From: Astropecten irregularis
Taxonomy: Eukaryota; Echinodermata; Asteroidea; Paxillosida; Astropectinidae
Reading direction: 5' to 3'
NCBI GenBank assembly: GCA_963971285.1
Contig: OZ020254.1
Coordinates: 11,594,001-11,658,000 of the forward strand
DNA: 64,000 nucleotides
The notes under the pieces were generated by a model. That model worked only from the letters and a program-made list of their open reading frames with translations. It ran no database searches and was not told where the DNA came from. Positions 1-11,933 of this stretch are shown one piece after another. Numbering within the stretch: position 1 is the first letter of the stretch; each line of letters begins with the position of its first letter. The position numbers were made by a program, and so were the translations under genes.

Positions 1-96
1 GGATCGTTTCAATGATACACGCAACAATGCTGCAACCTGGGAACGGCACATGGGGGATCACTCAAAGAGGATACGGCTTTTTAATTAATATATTCA

Positions 97-182
97 TTAA
101 ATAACCACAAGGGAAACTGACTGAGTTAAGTCGTTTCAACGACTTAACATTTAGTAAGTTTCCCTTGTTATTTGGTTATTCA
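97..182. repeat. Foldback repeat
   Basis: AAATAACCACAAGGGAAACT at 97 is repeated inverted as AGTTTCCCTTGTTATTTGG near 158-178, around a small hairpin (AAGTCGTTTCAACGACTT). The same start, AAATAACCACAAGGGAA, is present at 18098. Confidence 0.6.
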
Positions 183-888
183 ATGACAAAACAAATATAT
201 AAATTAGTTAATTAATTCTTTTAAGCCTTCAAACATTTAAATCTTTGAAAGATGATATACATGTACAACACACATGTACAGGTGTATCATCATCATGCTA
301 GGACTGAAATGCGTGCATACAGTATGGAGATACACTATGTACATGTACATATGTACAATGTAACTCGACGCAGATTATTATATTTCAGCCCATCACACAT
401 GCTGGTTGATGAGCAAAATCGCAGTGCTCGTTTTATTAAAACTTTTATTAGTACAGAGTACAATGTATTATATAGCTGTAAAATGATGACTACGTATCCA
501 TGTAATTTTAATAATGATAATACATGTATGTGTATGAATGGTTATTCACATGTGTTCATGATGGGTAGACAGTGTATAGTGCACAATATGCCCCAGGCAT
601 TAACAATCTGAGGTGATAATATCATTAAGCATTGTGGGCTCTGCAGCTCACTCTGACTGAGTGTTAGCCATGTTAGCAAGGATAGATTTGTACTTGTACA
701 TGTGAACATTTACATTCTATCCTCCATGTATTCCCTCTGATAAACAGGTACATGTACATGTACAATACATTACATGCACTATGTACATCTACATGTATAG
801 TATGATAGGCAAGTGATATGCCCCGTATAGATCCCTAATGGACTATGAAATTTTGCATCGTTTGTTGGGTTTATCATATTAGTGATCA
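183..888. other. TACATGTA-rich intergenic DNA
   Basis: Many overlapping GTACATGTAC words. A 119-codon frame at 252-611 reads mostly Met, Tyr, His and Cys, which is the translation of these words, and is not taken as a gene. Confidence 0.5.
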
Positions 889-1302
889 GGGTCCAATTTC
901 AAACTCATTGTAATAGATGCACTGCACATGTACATCATGTTCTATCAATCCTGTACACTGTAGGACTTATGATGCATTGCAGCCCTACTGTACATGTACG
1001 TAGGATACGATGGGTTACAGTGTATATCCTTCGTAACTCAAGTTACGATCGATCGTAGGGCTTCGTGAAATCGACCCAAGACCAAACTCATCGTAACTTG
1101 CTATCAATCGTAGGACTTGCAGCCCTATGTATGCCCTCTACATAGGCATAGGCCCCCTACGATGGGTTACCCTTCGTAACTCAAGTTACGATCTATCGTA
1201 GGGCTCTTTGAAATTGACTCCTGGGGTCGATTTCACCAAACTCTTCGTAACTCAATTTACGATCGTTCATCATGTTCATAGGGCTTTGTGAAATTGACCC
1301 GT
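889..1302. repeat. MITE family A, three copies in tandem
   Basis: Near-palindromic copies at 889-1076, 1077-1222 and 1223-1302 (the last shortened). Consensus ends are GGGGTCGATTTCACCAAACT and its reverse. Inside are CTACGATGGGTTA and GTAACTCGAGTTACGATCG. Confidence 0.75.
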
Positions 1303-1740
1303 CCCTGTGTGTAATACACATCATGTTCATACACATGTTAACCACAACAAGTACAATGTAGGAAGTGTTACAGAAAATAAAAACCACCAAGATAATGAAC
1401 TTGTAAGCACAGAGAAGATTCAATGTCCACTCAATACATACTGTACACATACAAGTCTGTTCGAACTTCTTTCTACATGAAAACCTACCAGCATCTAACT
1501 ATACTAGGCCTACTTGTAAGGGAAACTCCATAGTGAATGTTGTTTCATGATCAATGTTACAAAAATGCCAATAATTATGGATTATACAGTACAAGTTTGT
1601 GTGTATATATATAAGTAAACACATAGCCGTGTACAGTACCGGTATATGACTAATTGTAAAGACAATCAATTTTTCTTTTCTTTTTTGTTTCATACGTATG
1701 TGTTTAACAATTTATACATGAATTTATTTTCAATATTTTG
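1303..1740. other. No supported gene
   Basis: AT-rich. A - strand frame encodes a hydrophobic run (FIILVVFIFCNTSYIVLVVV), but there is no start or splice context to support it. Confidence 0.3.
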
Positions 1741-1742
1741 CT

Positions 1743-1880
1743 TGGAGTTAGGAGGGCCTGACGTTTCGATCCACGCAGGATCAATCTTTCTCAAAAGCCA
1801 TAGCCTTTGAGAAAGTTTCTGCTAGGATCGAAACATCATGCCCACTAACATGACTATAAACTCTGAGCATTTTATATTTC
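1743..1880. repeat. GAAACGTCA-type dispersed repeat
   Basis: Starts TTGGAGTTAGGAGGGCCTGA and contains inverted GATCGAAAC words around AGAAAG. Relatives occur at 17713-17770, 22795-22830, 29095-29140, 29265-29283 and 36958-37096. Confidence 0.6.
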
Positions 1881-2079
1881 ATTTCAGGTTATTATTCTGG
1901 CTGATGAGCAGTTTGCTGCTCAGTTTATTACTACATGTACAGTATGTAACTTGTATAATTTTATTATAACAGCCACTTCATTTGAAAATATCCCGGTATC
2001 AGTCAAAAATACATACATACTGTATCATATTTATGAGAGTATCTATTAAATCCGTCATTAAAAGCAATGGGAATAATTG

Positions 2080-2187
2080 ATGAGGTCAGGTGACATGTCT
2101 GGCTGGGAGGCAAATGAGAAGGTCAAGTGGAAGGATTATTTCACCGGCTGCAATGGTGTTGTCCTTGACACTTACTTGGTACAATAA
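2080..2187 (+). other. Short protein-like open stretch, unidentified
   Basis: From ATG at 2080 (or an acceptor-like AG just before 2092) the + strand reads MRSGDMSGWEANEKVKWKDY and on to LDTYLVQ and a TAA at 2185. The composition is far more protein-like than the neighbourhood. The DMSG...W..YF..C.GVV spacing loosely recalls the switch II region of Arf-like GTPases, but this is too short to call. The opposite strand is also open here. Confidence 0.2.
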
Positions 2188-2861
2188 AGTACTGCATACT
2201 GCTAGGCAAGGGCCCAGTATGTACAGGATGTACACAGCATGCATGTATGATTGTATGTACACACCGGGCCATAAGGTTTACACTACAGACACCGCTCTCT
2301 CTAGCTCTACCTCTGTGCCACGTCAATAATGCTAATTTTTAAAGATTTACGTTCACGTATACAGGGGGTCTGTCCCATCTACACATGTTGGAGATATCTA
2401 GATATATATGAATACATGTGCGTGTGTGTGTGTTTGGATGGAACATGGTTTTCCTATTAAGCAAACAAAGCGGACCTTGCCTCGGTGCATAATTAGTGAG
2501 AGATGTCTGAAACTCGGGATTAACACTGGTACATCACAGGATGCACTTCAATATGTACATATATTGCCTTACTATCTTTTCTCCTTCAGCAGTACCATTA
2601 CTCCCCAGTACAATCCCAAAGTCTTGTCAAATTCACAAGGATTTATTTAAACCAATTTCCTGACATGATTTTCATTTTTAATTGGACTTTAAATTGTAAT
2701 TATTTTCAATTTATTTCATTTCATTTTTATTTTTTCATTTTTTGTTTTCTAAGTAAAGAAATTTGAACTAAATGTCTGGATTTAAAACGATGCATTAATT
2801 ACATTTATTTAACTTTTGGATTTCATGCTGTGTAGTACACATATCCAACCTGAACAAGGTT

Positions 2862-3234
2862 TTAAAGGTAGTATCATACTTTGGTAAGAAACCAAAACAG
2901 CAATGTTCACAGATTTACGTATAACTTTCAGGGTATGAAGATGGTGCTGGTACATGTAGAACATTTTTCCGCCTGAAATGGTATATTTATCCAGAAATAA
3001 GTAAAACAACGACCGAAATTTTTTTTAACTTTTAAAACATCAAAAATAAAAGAGAATAGAATTAAGAAATACTGTGGCGGTTTTTCAAAATTTTCTCAAA
3101 AAGTGGGCACCGTATGGCACTCAAACACAGATTACTGTTACTGTACAATGTATATCTTGATATTTTTGCCCATGAATCTGCATAATTTCTTTGACAAAAA
3201 CCAAAAGTATGATATTACCTTTAAACGACTTGAA
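2862..3234. repeat. MITE family B, complete copy
   Basis: Begins TTAAAGGTAGTATCATACTT and ends with the inverted form at TTTAA. Contains the family markers GAAGATGGTGCTGGTA, TTTCCGCCTGAAATGG and AAAAAGTGGGCACCGTATGG. TTAA at both ends suggests a TTAA target, as used by piggyBac-type transposases. Confidence 0.8.
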
Positions 3235-3853
3235 ATTAAAATTAAATCCCCAAACAGTTACTGTACATGTAGTATGTCTACTACAAACTTTTTAGTGTTA
3301 CAGATTGTTGTTTTCTTTTCTTTCGAAAAACAAATTTAAACTTATTTAATTTAATTATATTTTGGGAGCAGCAAAATGTGTACAGGTAAATCAGTTGGAC
3401 AAATTTATACTGTACAAACTACATGTACAGTACTGTAACATATTACATTGTATTTTAATGCAACCATGTCACACTGTACATGACTACATGTATACATATA
3501 CTACACTGTATGTCAAGAAAATATTTCTTGATAGTTGCCTTGACGTGTCAATGTGTATGGAATTAATTATTTTGCTTGTTTAACCTCAAAGCGCATTATG
3601 TTCATTCCAGTATTCAATTCTTATCTTTGTAGAGCGTTGCAATGTCTCAAGTGTTTTGTTGTTTGATTATATTTTTTCAACCTCTTGAATTACTTCTAAT
3701 TTTTAAAGCAAGCTGCCCATCCAAACTCTGCTGTAATTTTGCAGGTTAAACTGTATGCTGTGCATGAAGTACCGGTAGTCAAACTGAAATGTCTGTGAAC
3801 TTTCAAAAGTTTGTAGCAGTTAAGCTCTGCTTACCATCTTTTAAAAGCGAACT
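3235..3853. other. No supported gene
   Basis: AT-rich intergenic DNA with scattered TACATGTA words; nothing else seen. Confidence 0.4.
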
Positions 3854-4262
3854 TAAGCCCGCTTCAAACGTCAAACTTCTGCTGTGTCTAATTCAAATGT
3901 TGGTCCAAGTTTGAATTAGACACGGCAGAAATTCGACGTTTGAAGCAACTGCCGGTTTTCTGCCGAAAGATCGACAGGGCTTGTTGCTTTTTAATAACGG
4001 CAGAATTAAGAGGGGCACGACTTAAAACGTCAATTTTTTGCCGTGTCGGAGTTCCGCACCCTACCATTTTAAAAGAGACCGCACCGCCTTCTTGCAGAAG
4101 AATATAATGCAATATCTCTCTTGGTCCGCCATGTTCGAATTTGCATTAGGGTTAACAGCAAACCGGTGTTTGAAACAACTGCCGAACGTCCGCCGCTTTG
4201 ATGCTGATTGCAATGTATTGCATTAGACACGGCAGAAGTTTGACGTTTGAAGCGGGCCTTAG
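3854..4262. repeat. MITE with long inverted ends
   Basis: TTAAGCCCGCTTCAAACGTC at the left is matched by GACGTTTGAAGCGGGCCTTA at the right. GACACGGCAGAA and TTGACGTTTGAAGC recur inside in both orientations. Confidence 0.75.
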
Positions 4263-4305
4263 AATTGTCACTCAATACACAGTTAAGCTCAAAATCTGGT
4301 CATAT

Positions 4306-4455
4306 GGGTCAATTTCACGAAGCTCTGTGAGCGATTCATTGTAACTCGCGTTACGAAGGATTAGCTGTCATATCCTATGTGCATCATGAGTCCTACGATT
4401 GATCCCTGTTGATGAGTAAGTTACGATGAGTTTAGTGAAATCGAGTTGACCCCCA
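4306..4455. repeat. MITE family A copy
   Basis: GGGTCAATTTCACGAAGC ... TTAGTGAAATCGAGTTGACCC with the internal GTAACTCGCGTTACGAAGG. Confidence 0.7.
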
Positions 4456-4800
4456 TATCCTGTTTTTGTATAAAATTATTAGCAAGAAATGTTCACCGGT
4501 GAGAACAGGGTATGTGTGTACATGGGTTGACTGTAGGGTTTCCTGCTTTACTACATGTACCCGGTACATGTACAATGTCAGAATGTACACTAGCACAGAA
4601 AATCAGGGTAAGTGCTTAAATAAACATTAACGCATTTTAGCATCAGCTCCCCCAGTAATCTTGGCATAATATTGGGATCTGACCAGTGGTTTATTTTAAC
4701 ACTGGCATGACAATCAGATTACTGTACATTATTTTCATACCTACGTACATGTAATATAGGTAGGGCTAACCTATGGATCAAAAAAATGGTTAAACTCCGA

Positions 4801-4970
4801 TGAAAGGTAATATCATACTTTGGTTTTTGTCAAAGAAATAAAGATTCATGGGCACAAATGTACAGTATCGGTCATCTGTGAAAATTTCAGTCCCATATGA
4901 TGCCCACTTTTTGAGAAAACAGTGATAAACGGCCAGAGTATTTCTTTAAGTCTTTTCTCTTTTATTTTTG
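4801..4970. repeat. MITE family B, half copy
   Basis: Begins GAAAGGTAATATCATACTTT and runs in the reverse orientation to TCTTTTCTCTTTTATTTTTG, where the copy stops. Confidence 0.75.
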
Positions 4971-5123
4971 TATAGCGACCTACAGTACAATGTTCATGGC
5001 AATGAAGATGTCCATCTCGTCAGTGTCTCTGGTGAAAATGAGGAATTTGGATAGTGGCACTAATGTCCGCACAATCTACAGAACTTACACATTTAATCCT
5101 GGCCGATCCAGCTTCAAGCTTTT

Positions 5124-5249
5124 CAATGGGAGATTTTGGAGAACCGGTCTTCAAGTCAACAGCGCACGCGCAAAACAAAGCGCGCACGCTCACAATTGCG
5201 TGTGCGTGCGCTGTTGACTTGAAGACCGGTTCTCCTAAATCTCCCATTG
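5124..5249. repeat. Foldback MITE with long stem
   Basis: CAATGGGAGATTTTGGAGAA ... TTCTCCTAAATCTCCCATTG. The arms pair over about 50 bases around a GC-rich centre with CGCGCACGC. A diverged relative is at 43689-43833. Confidence 0.75.
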
Positions 5250-5819
5250 TCTAAAAGCCTCCCCCCCTCCCGAAAATATGAAAGGAAGACTTGTTGTCAG
5301 TCCTCCAAGAATCTTTGGCACTTTTCCTTGTGGCACTCACAGTTCATATTCCTTCAAAATCATACATGTATCACAAACCTTCAAATGATACAATGTATAC
5401 AAATGTTTACATTGTATGTACATTTACACATTGTATACATGTTCATACATTTATACAATGTATAATTTACACACTTTACAGACCTGGATTTCACAACCAT
5501 TATGATTGTACAGTATACAACTAGGCCTATACAGTGTACAATGTATTTGTATGTGTTACATGTATGTGCACTTAGATCAATCTTTCTAATTGCTATATAA
5601 GGTAAGTGTTGTGTTGTGATGCCACGATACAAATCACCATGGCGATCCTCAAAACTCATCTTGTGCTCAATCTTAAGTGTTTTATGAATTTCACCAATGG
5701 TACGTGTACGTGTACGTGCAGCCACAGCAAAATGTCCTTGGTACATGTACATACTACATAATTGTGAACAAAAAAAATGTATTTTGCACATATGTACAGT
5801 GTACATGTACTGTTTGCAG
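5250..5819. other. TACATGTA-rich DNA with ambiguous open frames
   Basis: Both strands have short open frames near 5590-5740. The - strand reads TIGEIHKTLKIEHKMSFEDR; the + strand has AAG|GTAAGT at 5600 and ATG starts at 5622 and 5640. None can be joined into a gene. Confidence 0.3.
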
Positions 5820-5998
5820 GTATTAAAATTGACTGATATTGACACAGGTGTGGCTAAGTCTACAGCATTAATCCAGCGACTTGAATTTGGGGGTGAGAAT
5901 GTTTTGCAGTAATGATGTGCAGTGTACTGAAACACCATCTGTAGTGAGACAAGCAGTACATGAGAAGAGTGTGACCATGAAGGCCTTATGACATGTAC
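5820..5998 (+). pseudogene. Protein-like stretch, possible exon or gene remnant
   Basis: After an acceptor-like TGTTTGCAG the + strand reads VLKLTDIDTGVAKSTALIQR...GGENVLQ and then a stop at 5910-5912. One base out of register the reading continues NDVQCTETPSVVRQAVHEKS to a TGA at 5996. The two halves look like one protein segment with a one-base frameshift. It is unrecognised and may be a decayed exon, a pseudogene or chance. Confidence 0.25.
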
Positions 5999-6407
5999 GG
6001 CTTATTCCGCGCACAGTAGGCCAGCTGGGATTCAAACACCTCCGCGACCGTCCAAGTTTGGCCATCCTCGGCAAAAAATAGGGCCATCCAAATATTGAAC
6101 TTGTTCAATGCCTAGGTTGCATCATGGGTAGATTGACAGATGAAACAGGGGGGGGGGACCTACTGTACATGTACACGTATTCGGCAAATGGGGTAAAACC
6201 CTGACGATGCCTGACGGGTACCTCCCGCTGGTTGCAACTTTGCTGGAATGCCACAAATGAGGACAGTATACTGTGAAACCTGACGGGGAAGGTAAAATGC
6301 TGACAAGACCACAAAACAATACCGCTGGCATGCCGTCAGCTGGCCATATTTGAGCAGATCATATCAATAACAATATTTATCAATTATTCAAAATACACGA
6401 ACATGTT

Positions 6408-6610
6408 GCAAAAGAGTGAAAAGCCACTCTTTGAAGAGCCATATGAGGGACAACTCATTAAAGACTCTTTTAGAGTGAAGTTTGCATCATTTTGAGTGAT
6501 TTTCCACTCTGACCCAGAGTGAAAACCGCTCCAAAAGAGTGAAATAACTACCACTCTTTTTAAGAGCCATACAAGGGACAAAGTTGATTCTAAATGAGTG
6601 GTATTTTTCA
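6408..6610. repeat. Foldback repeat
   Basis: GAGTGAAAAGCCACTCTTTG at the left and AGTGAAATAACTACCACTCT plus ATGAGTGGTATTTTTCACT at the right form a near-palindrome. Confidence 0.6.
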
Positions 6611-6807
6611 CTGTTTTGCATATTTTGCATATAGAGAACCAATTTCTGATCCATTTCGTGAAATCTGGAGCTAGACGAAGGTATGTATAATAGTCACACT
6701 TTCCTCAGGACTCAGGAGGCTCAGCTTGACATAATTCCAGTACTTAGGCAAAACATTGTCAGTGTCTCCTTTTCAGTAAGTTTCCCTCCCAAAGGAACCT
6801 AACCCTT

Positions 6808-7240
6808 TTATAAAGGTACATGTACATTCATACTTGTACTTTGGTAAAGTTGATACAACAGAGCTCTGCGGTCTGTTCATAATTTGATTTGTCATGGAAT
6901 AAAAACAAACCTGTGACATTTTCAACTCAATTGATCATTGGAAACAGTAGAAAACAACGAAAAACTGTTGCAATTGCTACGCGAAATTGTAAGGTGATTG
7001 TATTTTGTGAGGTCTTCATCTCAGAGATCAAAACTGTTTTCGGTCTTTTGTTTTACAACGCACTTTTACTCATTTCTGGATACATACTGTAGACAGCATT
7101 TCCATATTTCTTGCCGAAAAATTCTAATGGTATGTTCGTACATGTGTACCGGGTGCATCTTTATAAAAAAATACCTTATTAAATTATATAAATCTGTGAA
7201 CATTTCTGTATTGGTTTTCTACCTGTAATATAATACCTTG
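6808..7240. repeat. MITE family B2 (diverged subfamily)
   Basis: Shares terminal AAAGGTA...TACTTTGGTA and the internal GATCAAAACTGTTTTCGGTC, but has its own middle with GAAACAGTAGAAAACAACG. The same subfamily occurs at 31477-31808. Confidence 0.55.
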
Positions 7241-7579
7241 CAACATTAATATTCTACATTACTGTACGTCCAACTTACAAGTTCAGTTTAATTGAATCAT
7301 ATACATGTACATACATGCACACCTCACGAAACCTCTTTTGGAATTCTATAAAAACTGTGTTTTTACAAGTGGGTAACCATGAACTCTAGGCCCTGCATAC
7401 ATACATGTACACTGCACACCACTTAACTCAAAACATGCCCGGACATGTATACAGTAAAATGATGACTATTTCAAACTGTGGATTTATTTTTATGTGCACA
7501 GGATTATTTCTCAGCCTACAAAAAAATTTAACATGCATGAAATTATAATAAAGTTTTACATTAGCCAGACTGACTTAAA

Positions 7580-7920
7580 GGGGGCGTGTACAACATTGGT
7601 AAAAAAAAAAAAACAGAAATGTTCACATTTGAAACATCACACATTTGAAACATATTTCTTTCAGGGTATGAAGATGGTGCTGGTAGAAACACAACATTAA
7701 AAATAATATTTCCGCCTGAAATTATGTATTTTACAGTAAAACCAAACACCAAACATATTTTTGTTCTTAGCAAGATCTTAAATCTTTCCTTAATATGTTT
7801 CACAAGAAAAATTTTGCCTAATTTGCATATATATACATGTACAAACAAATTGAGTCGGGTTTTCGCAATTTTCTTGTGACTCAGATGTCCGATTGAGCTC
7901 AAATTTTCACAGGCTTATTA
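7580..7920. repeat. MITE family B-like fragment
   Basis: GAAATGTTCACA, GGGTATGAAGATGGTGCTGG and TTTCCGCCTGAAATTATG match family B; the ends are eroded. Confidence 0.5.
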
Positions 7921-9229
7921 TTTCATTATACACCTAGGTAGGCCTACATGCTGGATTAGACAAAGTGTCTCTCAGTGCTGTTCTGTTAACATTACCAAGA
8001 TTTCTTATATTACAATGTATACCTTTAATCAGGTTAATTATCAATGGGTGTATTGTTTTTTTATTTATTTTCCCCAAATTTCAATAATCATCCCCATAAA
8101 AAAAATCCTCCCTCCATCTGAGTTATTAACTATCAATTCCGTCCACAACACTGCCAGGTCATTCAATTTCAAACCAGGTTTTAAATGACTCACTTTTTTT
8201 TTCTTTTAGCCGAGGGCTATACGTGTTCATGTAGCCAGGTGCTAAATCCTGGTCCAAATTTGGAATTAATTACATCATAACTATATTTAGACTCCGAGGG
8301 CGAGAGTGTTATTTTGATTAAAATATTTCCAGATATTGAAAAAAAAAGGAAAAATTCTTGTCTTGGCACAGCATATGGGAAACGTTTCTGAGCATGTCTT
8401 CATACACTGTACAATTTGTACATGTTGTATAGTTTGCACTTCGTGTACACGTAAATGTACTAGTATGAACATTCACAGTTTCACACACAAAGATAATACG
8501 TGTACATAACGTGTATCATACAGTACATGTGTACATACAGTCTGCAAGTTATAGCTTGAAGTTTAAGTTTTCGTTTTTAAAACTCAACTTTTTTATTCAT
8601 TTCTGGAAGGTCACCATCAATGCAGCTCATTTTCAAATTGTTCAAAAACTTCTGGAGCACATTGCAACATTGTTACAGTATGTACAGTCAATGACAGTAC
8701 CACATATTTTTTATCTCAAAATCTAAGAATACAATTGTTCACATGTTCACACAGCACGCTACATGTATTAATCCGCTTCATACAGTTTGTTCAGTGCACA
8801 TGTACAAGAGAGTTTTATATTATGATACTCAATATGATTTTTCATTTTTTTTCGAAATAATTTTCAGCGCCGTCTTCTCAGTTTTTTCCAATTCCGAAGT
8901 TATACAAATCCGACCAGCCCTTTTCCCATTTGTACAGAGTACTACATGCAAAGCCCTAAACACGTACGCGTACAAATGGTACAGGAAATAATACAAGCAA
9001 CCGACTACATACATGTACATGACATAACAATATCGGACTATCAGCTATTTTTAAATTTTGTTCGTGCAAATCTTCTTTGTCTGGATTCGTTGGGGCTTTC
9101 AGATGCATGTAATTAGCAAACATATGAAGAGGCAAAATGGTACAGAACGTGAAAATGTAGAGTGGAGAAGTGAATTTTGTATTATAACAGATGACTAAAA
9201 CAGATGACTGCGGACCTATATTGTATACT
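7921..9229. other. No supported gene
   Basis: AT-rich intergenic DNA with TACATGTA words. Open frames are short and low in complexity. Confidence 0.4.
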
Positions 9230-9682
9230 GTACAGGGTGTCCCAGAAAAAACGCAACACTGTGTGTCTGTGTAGGGACCCATTATGTTAAAATTAAACTA
9301 TTTATCACTTCAAAATTCAGATATGATACAACAATGTCTTGGCTATCACCATGTAGAATTTAACCAAAATCGGGCTGAAATTGGCGAAAATATGACCAAT
9401 TGAAAGAGTAATTCCTTAAAAACAAATTTGCAAGGATAACACGCATAGTGGTCATGCAATACACACATAATGTGTATGAAAGAAAGATGAAAATCGAGTT
9501 TTGAGGTTGGGTAATTCAGTCTTAAAGTTTTTTCACTCAATTTCAGTCCAATTTTGCTCAAATTCGACATGGTGATAGCCAAGACACGGCTATATCACAT
9601 ATCTGAATCTTGAAGTGATAAACATTTTAATTTTTATATAATACTTCCTACACAAAGTGTTTTTTTGGGGGACACCCTGTAT
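9230..9682. repeat. Non-autonomous transposon, TACAGGGTGTCCC family
   Basis: Ends TACAGGGTGTCCCAGAAAAA and GGGGGACACCCTGTATA. GGTGATAGCCAAGAC and ATCACTTCAA recur inverted inside, making a foldback. A relative is at 61531-61946. Confidence 0.75.
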
Positions 9683-9898
9683 AATGAAGTACTGTAAATG
9701 TATGTGTCAGATGAATTCTGATGGGAAAAGAGGTGACCAGTTTAAATGTGGGCCCTGGGGCCAATTTCATCTTCCATGTATCTACTTACATGTAAGCACA
9801 AAATTTGCTAAGCATGGAAATTCTTCCTTGATCAAACAGGATTACCAACCAAATTTTCATGTGAGGTTTACTGCTTTTGACTTGTATTCGGCCATAAG

Positions 9899-10652
9899 CC
9901 CTGTCCGCAGTGGACTTTTTTTTCTGGGGATTTAACCGAGCCGACGGGTAAATGAAAAATGGGCAAATATTACCGGTGTCCGCATTTGGACTTTTCACTC
10001 GGGTAACTTACTGTAAAGGTAGTATCATACTTTGGTAAGAAGCCAAAACAAAAATGTTCACAGATTTACATATAACTTACAGGGTATGAAGATGGTGGTG
10101 GTAGAAACATACTGTTAAAATATTTTCACCTGAAATGGTTTATTTATCCAGAAATTAGTAAAACAACGACCAACAATCTTTTTGATCTTTTAAAAGATCC
10201 AAAAAAAAAGAGAAAAGACTTAAGAAATACTGTGGCCGTTTTTAACGATTTTCTCAAAAAGTGGGCACCGTATGGGACAGAAATTTTCACAGATGATTAT
10301 AACTGTATCTTCCTTGCTATTTTTGTCCATGAATCTGTATTTCTTTGACAAAAACCTAAGTATGATACTACCTTTAACCGTGCACGCACGGAAGAATTAC
10401 CGAGCTGACAATACTAGGCTCATGCATTGCGGGAACCCGACTCACACTGTCCGCACTGGACTTTTCGTCTCGGGTAAAGTGTCTCAGGCATTCTACCCGG
10501 GCAGAAGTTGGCCCGTAGAAATACCCGCGCGGCTCGGGCAAAGTAACTGAGAGGTAGACTTCCTGAGACGTCCGCACTGGACTTAAAATGGGTACAGTAC
10601 AGTACCCAGCGTCTCGGTAACTTTGCCCCAAAAAAGTCCAGTGCGGACAGGG
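9899..10652. repeat. Transposon with CCCTGTCCGC ends, split by a MITE
   Basis: CCCTGTCCGCAGTGGACTTT at the left is matched by AAAGTCCAGTGCGGACAGGG at the right. A family B copy (10012-10377) has inserted into it, so it is older than that copy. CCGCACTGGACTTTT recurs inside. Confidence 0.7.
10012..10377. repeat. MITE family B, complete copy nested in another element
   Basis: TAAAGGTAGTATCATACTTT ... AAGTATGATACTACCTTTAA, inserted inside the element at 9899-10652. Confidence 0.8.
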
Positions 10653-10899
10653 ATAGAGTCTTCTCCTGAAGATGGCCAGAGAGAAATTTCTAGATCGGCC
10701 AGACCCCCCTCTCTGCCCAGGTTAAATTCAAAACAAACAAATCTGAATTCCGTGAACAATGTAAATTGTACATGTACATGTAAGCCTACTGTACTTGTAC
10801 TGTATGCTCTCACATCCACGATGGATTTGAATCAAATTGCATTTGTCAAGTATAGATCAAGTAATTAATGATGTCCATGTAACAGTAGTACGATGGAAC

Positions 10900-11200
10900 A
10901 GAAATAAGCACCAGAAGCAAAAGTAACGGCACGCCCGTTCAGTGGCACAATAAATCATCTCCTGAATTCAGATTCTTCAAACTCTCATAAACGGAGACTT
11001 GTCTGCCCGACGTCATCACGTAACAAAAGAGAAAGCTGAGAGAGAGTTTAGCAGTTCAGTGTATCTAGGCAACAGAGAGCGACACTGACCAATGAAATCA
11101 CAGGATTGAGTCTCTATCACTCCAGCTAATGATCACCGGACTCATTAGCATAAATTATCAGAATTTGGGAGCTTATATTTTTTTTCCGACAGAAAGGTCA
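10900..11200. promoter_or_regulatory. Promoter-like motif cluster
   Basis: A less AT-rich stretch with GACGTCAT (CRE-like) near 11009, an RFX-like GTATCTAGGCAAC near 11060, CCAAT near 11092 and ATGCTAAT (- strand) near 11148. No coding start is visible beside it. It may be a regulatory region or coincidence. Confidence 0.2.
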
Positions 11201-11269
11201 GAGTCTTTGGTTCGCTCCCTCAAGGGTGCCGTGTTTCAAAACGCAAATTTATCTTTTACTGTAAATTAT

Positions 11270-11933
11270 ACGAGAGAAAAAAAAAACTTTCAGTTGCCCA
11301 CATGAAATTGAGGTTTAAATGACGAGGCAAGAGCAACACATGTATATGGCAAAAAATAAATACATTTTTATAAATAAACAACAAAACAGTTTAGGGCCTA
11401 AACAACTTGATTTAGATTTGCAAATTTTGAACTACATGTATGATATTTACAAGCCTTTTAATAATACAGAGCTCTGCAGTTCTCATACAAAGTAATGTAC
11501 AATCTGAGACAGTGAGAGTAAAAAACATTATGTAGGACTTATTCATTTACAAAATGCATTACAGAGAAAATGGGCAATTCTCCATGGGAGAGGAAAAAAT
11601 GTCAAAAATAAATCTGTACATATTGAACCTTTTTTGTACTTTTTCCAGAACACAATTAAATGGGGAATTCAGATCAAAAAACGAAATTGGCAAAAAATGT
11701 AAATTTGGGGTAAAAACAGTGATTTTTGCAATTTATGATTAAAAACGTGCAGATTTGGTAAAAAAAATATTTTTTGAGTATATTTACCTTCTGAGTTACA
11801 GGGAAAAGGTTTGATTTATTTTATAATGTTACATGTTAGCAACATTACTGGGGGTCATAAAAATATATATTATAAATATATATATATTTATATATATAGT
11901 GTAGGCCTCAATTTAAAAATATCAATTTTAGCA
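11270..11933. other. No supported gene
   Basis: AT-rich. A short TATATA microsatellite lies at about 11866-11898. Confidence 0.4.

Noticed and set aside
252..611. 119-codon frame near the left end
   Set aside because: Dominated by Met, Tyr, His and Cys from TACATGTA words; no recognisable domain.
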